NCBI GenBank assembly: GCA_012729015.1
Contig: JAAYDY010000074.1
Coordinates: forward strand, 1-64,000
Length of the DNA: 64,000 nucleotides
Direction of reading: 5' to 3'
Origin: Phycisphaerae bacterium
GTDB taxonomy: Bacteria; Planctomycetota; Phycisphaerae; FEN-1346; JAACEH01
Positions 24,522 through 31,228 of this stretch are shown here, piece after piece. Position 1 is the first letter of the stretch, and each line of letters begins with the position of its first letter. The position numbers and the translations under genes are program-made. The notes under the pieces are model-generated. The model was given only the letters and a program-made list of their open reading frames with translations, did no database searches and had not been told where the DNA came from.

Positions 24522-24528
24522 GGGCGGG

Positions 24529-24557
24529 ATTATACGGGCTGGAGGGCCGCCGGGCAA
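24529..24557 (-). promoter_or_regulatory. Promoter of the parA-like gene, leaderless layout
   Basis: TTGCCC (24552-24557) and consensus TATAAT (24529-24534) on the minus strand are 17 bases apart. Seven bases separate the -10 box from the ATG at 24521, placing the transcription start at or within a few bases of the start codon. Confidence 0.75.
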
Positions 24558-24568
24558 GGCCGCCCACG

Positions 24569-24601
24569 AAAAACGGGACCGGAAGGCGTCTTCCGGTCCC
24601 G
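24569..24601 (-). terminator. Terminator of the histone-like gene
   Basis: Perfect 12-base arms CGGGACCGGAAG and CTTCCGGTCCCG with a four-base loop, followed on the minus strand by five U residues. It closes the lysine-rich gene just before the parA promoter begins. Confidence 0.9.
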
Positions 24602-24654
24602 CGATAGGCATGAATGGCCGAGCCTCCACTTCGGAACGGCCTCGGCTGACGGAG

Positions 24655-24807
24655 CTACTTCTTGCAGCAGGTTTTCTTCTTGGCGACTTTCTTCTTGGCC
24701 ACCTTCTTGGCGACTTTCTTCTTGGCGACTTTCTTCTTGGCGACTTTCTTCTTCGCGACCTTCTTGGCTACCTTCTTCTTCGCGACTTTCTTCTTCGCCT
24801 TCGCCAT
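24655..24807 (-). CDS. Tiny lysine-rich histone-like protein
   Basis: The 50-residue protein is built from repeats of KKVAKKK and KKVAKK and ends TCCKK. ATG 24807 is preceded by GAAAGGAG. Similar Lys/Ala/Val repeats occur in bacterial histone H1-like and Hc1-type proteins and in tails of nucleoid proteins, so DNA or RNA binding by charge is likely. The repeats are visible in DNA as a 12-15 base period, making the gene prone to length change. The two adjacent cysteines at the end could crosslink or bind metal. It has its own perfect terminator. Its small size makes experimental support desirable. Confidence 0.82.
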   Translation of the reverse strand: MAKAKKKVAKKKVAKKVAKKKVAKKKVAKKKVAKKVAKKKVAKKKTCCKK

Positions 24808-25440
24808 CGTGTTCGCTCCTTTCAAAGGGTCATGAAAGACAGCTCGAATCTCTCCAAGTCCTGTTGAAGCCGACGCCGACTTCATGTTGCCTTATCGTTT
24901 CGTCACGAGTGCAGCCCCACGGCGACCGTGAACTTCCCGCGACAAGCATCAACGTGAACAGCTCAAGCACAACAGTGGTTGATAAGGATGTGACCGACTC
25001 TTCGAGCGTCTCCGACATTCGACCTTATCAGTGCTGCAAACTCATCCTGCTACAACTCATCGGAGCATCAGCGAACTTAACTTAAGACGAATTGCCTCTC
25101 ATGGCTGTTCATAATGCGCTTCATCAGTGACCGACTGCAACAGAAATCGCGCCGTGGATGGACGCAATCGTCACTTTTTTTTCGCGCGTGTTTTGCTCTG
25201 CGCGTCGCGAGCGGTCGTCAGTCGTCGGTTGCGGATCGTCAGCGGCGCGCGCCGAATGCGTGGACCATGACGGCGCGACATGCCACCGCCTCGGACGTTG
25301 CGACGACATGCGACGGCGTCGGCGCACGACGGCAGGTCGGGTGGTGTTGGTACGACGGCGCGTGGGTACGTTGTCAGGAGGATCGGCGGCGCGCGGCGCG
25401 CCGTCGGATCGTGCGCGGCGAACGAGGATGACGAATGGGA
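24808..25440. other. 633-base gap of mixed composition
   Basis: The part up to about 25130 is clearly more AT-rich than the surroundings and is the probable upstream region of the histone-like gene. From about 25180 to 25440 the sequence turns into CGTCG/GCGCG-rich DNA. Short frames on both strands show no domain. I see no clear promoter, origin or RNA gene in it. Confidence 0.45.
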
Positions 25441-27219
25441 TCAGGGAGTGGTCAGCGGCGCGACGGCGGTGTCGGCGCGGGCGACGGCGGCAGGACGGAT
25501 CGCCTCGGCGAGGAGGTCCATCGCGCGTCGCAGCGCCGCGTCAGCGGCCGGGTCGGGCACGTCGGCGAGGGCGGCGGTGGCGGCTTCGCCGTCGGCCTCG
25601 ACCGTGACGTCGGGCGGGATGCCGATGCCGTGGAACGAGACCTCGGAGGGGCCGTAGAAGCGAGCCGTGGTGATGTAGAGGGCGCTCTGGCCACCTTCGA
25701 TCGGCAGGACGCTCTGGACGATGCCCTTGCCGTAAGTGCGTCTTCCAACGAGGGTTGCACGGCCATGGTCGCGCAGCGCGCCGGCCACGATCTCGCTGGC
25801 GCTGGCCGACCGGCCGTCCACCAGCACCGCCAGCGGCTGCTCGTGGTAGCGATAGCGCCAGTGGCCCACGCGGACCGTGCTGGTCTGGCCGAAGCCGCGG
25901 CCGCGCGTCGTCAGGACCACGCCTTTGTCCAGAAGCAGGTTGCACACGTCCACGGCCGCATCGAGCAACCCGCCGGGGTTGCCGCGCAGGTCGAGTACGA
26001 TGGCGTCGAGCGGTCCTTCGTCGGCGAGGCGATCCAGCGCCTGCGACATCTCGAGCGCGGAACTCCGCTGGAAGGTCGCCAGGTGGATGTAGCCGATGCG
26101 GCCGCCGTCGCCGAGTCGCGCGGCGCAACGAACGCTCGGCACGTGGACGGTGTCGCGCGTGGCGGTGAGCGTCAGCTGCTGACCGTCGCGGTCCACGGTG
26201 ACGCTCACCTGGGATCCGCGCGGGCCGCGGATCAGTCGCGCCGCTTCGCCGAGGCTCTTGCCGTTCATGCTCTCGGCGCCGACGGCCAGAAGGATGTCGT
26301 TGGCGAGCAGGCCCGCGCGGCAGGCCGGCCCGTCCTCGAACACGCTGACGATGCGGATGCGTCCTTCGTCCTGTCGCACTTCGACGCCCAGGCCGACGAA
26401 CTGTCCGTTGATGTCCGATTTGACCTCGTCGTACATGTCGTGGGTGAGGAAGGCGGTGTAGTCGTCCAGGTGCTCGGCGGCACCGAAGAGCATCTCGGAG
26501 ATCACCACGCCGCACGGCAGGCGCACCGTCCGCTCGTTCTCCTCGCAGATCAGGCGAACGTAGTACCGGGCGGTGAAGCTCGTCAGCTTCTTCTCCTCGC
26601 CGATCTTGCGGGCGATGATGTCGAGGCCGGCCAGGAACTCGGCGCGTGTGGCGGCGTTGTCGTCCATACCGTGACGGCTGCGGAAGGTGTCGCCGGCCAT
26701 GGCCGCGCGAAGATTGGTCATCCCGTTGGCCAGCAACCGGGCGTAGCCGACGGGGTCCACGTAGTTGTCGGCCACGCTGCGTGCGACCTCGCGATAGAGG
26801 CCGAGGCCTTGTTCGAGGGTCATCGCGCGTGCCGAGGCGAGCAGCTTCTCGTCAGCCCAGCGGGCGTCGACGGCGATCCTGGCGCGGCACCAGCGGATGC
26901 GTTCGTCGAGGTCCGCCGGGGGCAGGGCCCCGGTGCGGGAAATCTCCTGGTACGTGGCCAGGGCGGCGACCAGGTTCGCCTCGGTCTCGAACTGGCGGCC
27001 CTGAGTCCAGAGGGCCTGGCCGCGGGCGGCGGCATCCGGGTGGTCCTTGACCAGCGACTCGATCCGTTGGCGGGTGTCCGTCGGCAGATGGTTCAGCCGC
27101 ACCGTTCCCAGGCGCGCGTAGGAGCCTCCGGCGTAGACGCTGCGACAGCCCAGGCCGGCCAGAAACGCCAGCAGGCACAATGCGACCAGGGCCGCGGTGG
27201 TTCGAGTCGTTCGGTGCAT
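25441..27219 (-). CDS. S41-family C-terminal processing peptidase, lipoprotein
   Basis: The 592-residue protein starts at ATG 27219 with a lipoprotein signal (LAFLAGLGC, Cys25). A helical N-terminal part, perhaps repeat-like, is followed by a PDZ domain (about 270-355, with GPACRAGLLANDILLAV) and the S41 protease domain. The Ser-Lys dyad is Ser473 in SASASE and Lys498 in TYGKG, with the 25-residue spacing of CtpA/Tsp. It probably trims or degrades proteins at the outer face of the membrane by recognising C-termini. It has its own promoter at 27306-27334 and is not tightly linked to the next gene. An in-frame extension upstream to 27306 would hide the signal peptide and is rejected. Confidence 0.93.
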   Translation of the reverse strand: MHRTTRTTAALVALCLLAFLAGLGCRSVYAGGSYARLGTVRLNHLPTDTRQRIESLVKDHPDAAARGQALWTQGRQFETEANLVAALATYQEISRTGALPPADLDERIRWCRARIAVDARWADEKLLASARAMTLEQGLGLYREVARSVADNYVDPVGYARLLANGMTNLRAAMAGDTFRSRHGMDDNAATRAEFLAGLDIIARKIGEEKKLTSFTARYYVRLICEENERTVRLPCGVVISEMLFGAAEHLDDYTAFLTHDMYDEVKSDINGQFVGLGVEVRQDEGRIRIVSVFEDGPACRAGLLANDILLAVGAESMNGKSLGEAARLIRGPRGSQVSVTVDRDGQQLTLTATRDTVHVPSVRCAARLGDGGRIGYIHLATFQRSSALEMSQALDRLADEGPLDAIVLDLRGNPGGLLDAAVDVCNLLLDKGVVLTTRGRGFGQTSTVRVGHWRYRYHEQPLAVLVDGRSASASEIVAGALRDHGRATLVGRRTYGKGIVQSVLPIEGGQSALYITTARFYGPSEVSFHGIGIPPDVTVEADGEAATAALADVPDPAADAALRRAMDLLAEAIRPAAVARADTAVAPLTTP

Positions 27220-27305
27220 GTGTGCAACCTGATTGGTGGCAGGCGAAGCGACCTGGCGACGCGCCGCCGGTCCCCACCGGCCGCGGTGATCGCTTCCGCC
27301 GCACA

Positions 27306-27334
27306 TATATAGCCCACGTGCGGCCCTGGGTCAA
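27306..27334 (-). promoter_or_regulatory. Predicted promoter of S41 peptidase gene
   Basis: TTGACC (27329-27334) and TATATA (27306-27311) on the minus strand are separated by 17 bases, leaving a leader of about 80 bases. Confidence 0.75.
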
Positions 27335-27443
27335 ACAATCGCCGCCGGGGACGGAAATATCGTTGGCAATCTGGGGAAAGTCTGCGGCCTGGGTTGCGGG
27401 ATGTTCCGTCTGTGCCGCCTGTGCGTCGCGGCCGGCTGGCGGC

Positions 27444-28412
27444 CTACTTGACGATGCCGGCGCGGCGGAGGGTGTGCAGGACGAGATCTTCGGCCGCCGT
27501 GTCGCTGGTGGTCATCAGGTGCGCGATGTTGTGTTTCTTGCAGAACTGCTCGAGGTCGCCGGTGAATCGCCGCACGCGGTCACGGTAGCCGTCGATCATG
27601 CGCCGCGTGGTGGAGATGTCCACGGGGAGGCCGGTTTCGCTGTCGATCAGGCGGAAATCGCCGGAGAGGTCGGGCTCCAGTTCCTCGCGGGCGAGCACCT
27701 GGATCACCATCGGCTGGAAGCCGGCGAAGCCGAGCTGCTTCAGGGCGTCCTCGTACCCGTTGGGACTCAGGAAGTCGCTGATCAGCAGGGCCACGCCCTT
27801 GTGGTGGTGATTCATGAGGAATTCGCGGACGCTGCGGCCGAGGTCGGTGCTGCCCTCGGGACGCAGGCGGCGGAGGAAGTCGAACACCGTGAAGATGGAG
27901 CCCTTGCCGCGGACGAAGGCCAGGTGGTTCTCCGGCGGGCGACCGTTGGGTGGGGCGGGGGGCGCCTCGACGGACACCGCGAGCGGGCCGGGCGCCGCCT
28001 GGCCTTCGCAGCTCAGGGACTGCACCGTGACGCGATCCAGGTGACTCAGGGCGATGTAGGCCACGGCGGCGGTCAGGCGGCGGGCCAGGTCGAACTTCGT
28101 TGTCGGCTCGCCGAAGGCCATGCTGGCCGACCGGTCCACCAGCAGGTAGACGAACAGGTCTTCCTCCTCGATGAAGAGCTTGACGAAGAGGTCCTCGAAG
28201 CGGGCGTAGGCGTTCCAGTCGATGCGGCGGAAGTCGTCGCCCTGGCTGTAGGGGCGGAAGTCGGCGAATTCGACGCTGGAGCCGTGCTTGTTGCTCCGCT
28301 GCTCGCCGCGCAGCCGCCCGGCGAAGGCCCGGCGGCTGAAGACGGCCATCGTTTCCAGCTTACGCAGGAACGCCGAGTCGAAGAAGTCGAGCGATGGGCT
28401 CTCGTCGGGCAC
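27444..28412 (-). CDS. DUF58 domain protein with vWA-like metal site
   Basis: The 322-residue protein is of the DUF58 type. It shows the family core DFRPYSQGDDFRRIDWNAYAR (split across residues 51-71) and a degenerate von Willebrand metal-binding motif DRSAS at 93-97. DUF58 proteins are usually encoded with MoxR ATPases and vWA membrane proteins and are thought to help assemble or mature envelope or metal enzymes. It starts at GTG 28412 behind AAGGA, 3 bases after the stop of the zinc-ribbon gene, so the two are one operon. The vWA partner is on the divergent operon at 28934. No MoxR gene is in the window. Confidence 0.9.
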   Translation of the reverse strand: MPDESPSLDFFDSAFLRKLETMAVFSRRAFAGRLRGEQRSNKHGSSVEFADFRPYSQGDDFRRIDWNAYARFEDLFVKLFIEEEDLFVYLLVDRSASMAFGEPTTKFDLARRLTAAVAYIALSHLDRVTVQSLSCEGQAAPGPLAVSVEAPPAPPNGRPPENHLAFVRGKGSIFTVFDFLRRLRPEGSTDLGRSVREFLMNHHHKGVALLISDFLSPNGYEDALKQLGFAGFQPMVIQVLAREELEPDLSGDFRLIDSETGLPVDISTTRRMIDGYRDRVRRFTGDLEQFCKKHNIAHLMTTSDTAAEDLVLHTLRRAGIVK

Positions 28413-28415
28413 CGG

Positions 28416-28706
28416 CTAGTCCTTGAAGAGGTCGTTCCACCGTTTGCGGGCGTCGCCCGGGTCGGGAGCGTTGCGCTGGTCGGGCGTGGTCTCGGCCAGT
28501 TTGAACTCGTCGCAGAAGTTGGCGCCCTCGAAGTCGTGCACGGCATCCGTGTTCGGCAACAGGCACCGCGCCGTCGGATAACCCGTGAAGTGCCGGCAGT
28601 TGCAGCACGAGTGCCAGTAGTGGTGGCACGTATCGCACGTGTCGTGGAAGCCGGGCATCTTCTTCATGGCCGCGTAGGGGGCCTTGCATTTCCAGCAATA
28701 CGGCAT
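28416..28706 (-). CDS. Small zinc-ribbon protein
   Basis: The 96-residue protein has four cysteine groups, Cys4/Cys7, Cys24/Cys27, Cys34-35/Cys38 and Cys48, interspersed with His, enough for two zinc sites. The C-terminal half is charged and probably helical. ATG 28706 follows GGAG with good spacing; an ATG at 28739 would add a short unrelated leader. It is the first gene of a two-gene operon with DUF58. I do not recognise a named family. Its position suggests an accessory role in the DUF58/vWA system, such as a metal-binding adaptor (inference). Confidence 0.78.
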   Translation of the reverse strand: MPYCWKCKAPYAAMKKMPGFHDTCDTCHHYWHSCCNCRHFTGYPTARCLLPNTDAVHDFEGANFCDEFKLAETTPDQRNAPDPGDARKRWNDLFKD

Positions 28707-28795
28707 CAGGAGCTCTCCATTACTCAAGCACCAGAACACGTTCGTCTTGGGGGCGAACGCGATGTCACAGGATGGACTGTGGGGTGACGGGCACG

Positions 28796-28825
28796 ATTAT
28801 AGTCATCCCTGGCTGCGTGATGCAA
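28796..28825 (-). promoter_or_regulatory. Predicted promoter of zinc-ribbon/DUF58 operon
   Basis: TTGCAT (28820-28825) and TATAAT (28796-28801) on the minus strand are 18 bases apart, about 90 bases before the first start codon. Confidence 0.7.
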
Positions 28826-28859
28826 GATGGTCTTTGAAGTTTCGCACGCGGAGTGAACC

Positions 28860-28888
28860 TTGCATTTGCCGTGTCCGACGGCTACACT
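28860..28888 (+). promoter_or_regulatory. Predicted promoter of the vWA-ABC operon
   Basis: TTGCAT (28860-28865) and TACACT (28883-28888) are separated by 17 bases and lie 45 bases before ATG 28934. It is back to back with the promoter at 28796-28825. Confidence 0.7.
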
Positions 28889-28933
28889 CACGGCTGTTTG
28901 GCGGTTTCCAGGAACAGGCGCAGACCATAGCCC

Positions 28934-30868
28934 ATGACGTTCCTTGCACCTTTGTTCGCTTTGGCGGCCCTGGCGGCCGTGCCCATCGTGCTGCTCTATC
29001 TGCTGAAGATGAAGCGGCAGGAGAGGGTCATTCCCTCGACGCTCCTGTGGCAGGAGACCATCAAGGACATCGAGGCGAACGTGCCGTTTCAGCGGCTGCG
29101 GGCCAACCTGCTGCTGATTCTCCAGATGCTCGTGCTGGCGCTGCTGGTGGCGGCGCTGATGCGGCCGGCGATGCCTTCGACCTACCGGTTGGCAGATCGC
29201 AACGTGCTCGTCGTGGACGTGTCGGCGTCGATGCTGGCGACGGACGTGCCCGGCGGCGCGACACGGTTCGAACGCGCGCGGGAACTGGCCTCGGACCTGA
29301 TCGACAGCCTCGACGACGGCCAGCGGATGATGATTCTGGCGGGCGACCGCATGGTCACGGACGGATTCATTGAGCAGACGAGCCTGCTGCACCGGGCGCT
29401 GGACCGCATCGAGCCGCGCGAGGCCGAGGCGGACGTGGCGGCCGGTCTGCAACTGGCACAGGCGGCACTGACGGTCGGCCAGACGGGCGGCGACGACGCA
29501 GCCGGGGCCGATGGCGCGGCGCCGGCCGACGCGGAGGCGACGGCCTCGACCACGCGGCTCCAGGGCCGCGTTTACCTGATCAGCGACGGCGCGGGGCTGG
29601 AGCTGTCGAGCGACCTCGGCCGCCTGGCCGACGACCTGACGTATCTGACGGTCGGCTCGGGCGGCGAGAACGCGGGCATCCTCGGCCTGCAATTCGACCG
29701 CGGCGGCCGCGAGTCCGATTCCGGGGAGTTATTCGTCAGCATCGGCAACTTCTCCGCGAGCGACCGGGCGTTGCTGGTCTCGCTCAGGCGGCGGGGCGAG
29801 CACGCGCCGATTGACGCGCGCGAGCTGACACTGGCGGCCGGAAAGTCGTCGGGCGTGACCTTCGCCCGCGATTTCGCCGCGGGGGAATACGAAGTAACGC
29901 TCGACGGTCGCGACGCCCTGGCGCTGGACGACCGGGCCTGTGTCGTGATCGGCCCGAATCGGCCGCTGAAGGTGCTGCTGGTGGCCCGCGGGGGCGGAAG
30001 CCCCGTGGAGCGGTTCCTCGCGTTGGCCGACTGCGTCTACACCCGTGTTGCGCCGGAGCAGTACGATCCGGCGGACGGCAGCTCGGACCTTTACATCTTC
30101 GATGGTTTCGTTCCTGCGGCGCTGCCGGCGGACCGGACGACGGTGCTTCTGGCGCCCGAGCGCGGGGTCGGGGCGTTTCGTCCGCTGGGCGTGCTGGAGC
30201 GGCCGCGGATTCTCGACTGGAAACGCGACGATCCGGTTATGCGGTTCGTGACGTTCGCCGACGTTCGGCTCGCGCCGCAAAGCGCGCTGGCCATGGAGCC
30301 GGACCCGCGGATCGTGCCGCTGGTGTGGTCGGAGGACACGGCCCTGATCGGCTACGAGGAGCAGGCCGGCGTGCGGCACTACTGCGTGGGGTTCCGCCTG
30401 GACCGCAGCACGTGGCCGGGCAAGGTGTCGTTTGTGCTGATGATGGGCAACCTGTTGGACGAGGCCCGGCGTGCGCAGCGGCTGGGGCAGGCCTTGGTGG
30501 GCCAGAGCGGGCGGCTGTGGTCGTTCGGCGCCGTGCCGGCCGGAACGACGGTGGCCGTGCGGCGGCCCGACGGCGCGACGGTGGACGTGACGGCGGCGCA
30601 GGGGCTGGCCGACCTGGCCGACACGCACCAGGTGGGGTTCTACGAGGCGTCGCTGCCCGACGGGCGGTTGGGGTTCGCCATGAACCTGGTGAGCGTGCGG
30701 GAATCCAATGCGGCGCCGCAGGTGGAGCTGCGCGGCCTGGCCGGCGAGGCGATCCGGGGTCGCGGCAGCCTGGCCGGCGGCACGGAGGAGGTCTGGTTCT
30801 GGGTCACCCTGGCGGCGCTGGCGGTGCTGGCGGCCGAGTGGTACGTATATCATCGACGGATCGCGTGA
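28934..30868 (+). CDS. BatA-type membrane protein with von Willebrand A domain
   Basis: The 644-residue protein begins with the BatA/aerotolerance-type membrane region (helices at about 7-25 and 57-76) and a vWA domain with an intact DVSAS metal site at residues 95-99. A beta-rich region with conserved-looking WKRDDPVMRFV follows, and a last membrane helix lies near 615-635. Such proteins form complexes with MoxR ATPases and DUF58 proteins. Ala-Asp-rich low-complexity sequence interrupts the vWA domain around residues 185-205. It heads a six-gene rightward operon with short spacers (MazG-like, M1 peptidase, large membrane protein, ABC ATPase, ABC permease). The DUF58 partner is transcribed divergently. 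Function is inferred from family and context only. Confidence 0.9.
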   Translation: MTFLAPLFALAALAAVPIVLLYLLKMKRQERVIPSTLLWQETIKDIEANVPFQRLRANLLLILQMLVLALLVAALMRPAMPSTYRLADRNVLVVDVSASMLATDVPGGATRFERARELASDLIDSLDDGQRMMILAGDRMVTDGFIEQTSLLHRALDRIEPREAEADVAAGLQLAQAALTVGQTGGDDAAGADGAAPADAEATASTTRLQGRVYLISDGAGLELSSDLGRLADDLTYLTVGSGGENAGILGLQFDRGGRESDSGELFVSIGNFSASDRALLVSLRRRGEHAPIDARELTLAAGKSSGVTFARDFAAGEYEVTLDGRDALALDDRACVVIGPNRPLKVLLVARGGGSPVERFLALADCVYTRVAPEQYDPADGSSDLYIFDGFVPAALPADRTTVLLAPERGVGAFRPLGVLERPRILDWKRDDPVMRFVTFADVRLAPQSALAMEPDPRIVPLVWSEDTALIGYEEQAGVRHYCVGFRLDRSTWPGKVSFVLMMGNLLDEARRAQRLGQALVGQSGRLWSFGAVPAGTTVAVRRPDGATVDVTAAQGLADLADTHQVGFYEASLPDGRLGFAMNLVSVRESNAAPQVELRGLAGEAIRGRGSLAGGTEEVWFWVTLAALAVLAAEWYVYHRRIA

Positions 30869-30887
30869 TGCGGGAAGGGATGGTCGG

Positions 30888-31178
30888 ATGCATCTGGGCG
30901 AGTATCAGAAGCTGATCGAGGACATTTACTACGAGCGTGACAGCGGCCGCGGGCTGGAGGGCACGTTCCTCTGGTTCATCGAGGAGGTGGGCGAACTGGC
31001 CACGGCGCTGCGCGAGGGCGACGAGGCGTCGAAGCACGAGGAGTTCGCGGATTGCCTGGCGTGGCTGACGACGCTGGCGAGCCTGTCGGGAGTGCGGATG
31101 GAGGACGTCGTGTCGAAATACGCCGGCGGGTGTCCGCGTTGCCGGGCCACCCCGTGCAGTTGCCCGACGAAGCAGTGA
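30888..31178 (+). CDS. MazG-like nucleotide pyrophosphohydrolase
   Basis: The 96-residue protein has the single MazG-type metal-binding pattern: EEVGE at residues 32-36 and E51-E52...D55 in HEEFADCLAWL. MazG-like enzymes split NTPs or dNTPs to monophosphate and pyrophosphate. The C-terminus adds a Cys-rich CPRCRATPCSC segment that could bind zinc. ATG 30888 follows a GGGAAGGGA site and lies 19 bases after the vWA stop, inside the operon. Its association with an envelope-type operon is unusual and unexplained. The reading of the family is confident; the substrate is not known. Confidence 0.85.
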   Translation: MHLGEYQKLIEDIYYERDSGRGLEGTFLWFIEEVGELATALREGDEASKHEEFADCLAWLTTLASLSGVRMEDVVSKYAGGCPRCRATPCSCPTKQ

Positions 31179-31228
31179 GGTCGCCAGCGGCGCGGCTCAC
31201 GTCGCACGGAGTCTGAGGAGGCATGGCG

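Noticed and set aside
24830..25018. A 62-codon frame upstream of the histone-like gene
   Set aside because: No ribosome site, no domain, and it overlaps the ribosome site of the lysine-rich gene.
25435..27312. A 625-codon open frame on the plus strand opposite the S41 peptidase gene
   Set aside because: It has no domain, consists of biased His/Arg/Ala/Val-rich sequence typical of the antisense of GC-rich genes, and the opposite strand carries a protease with signal peptide and catalytic residues.
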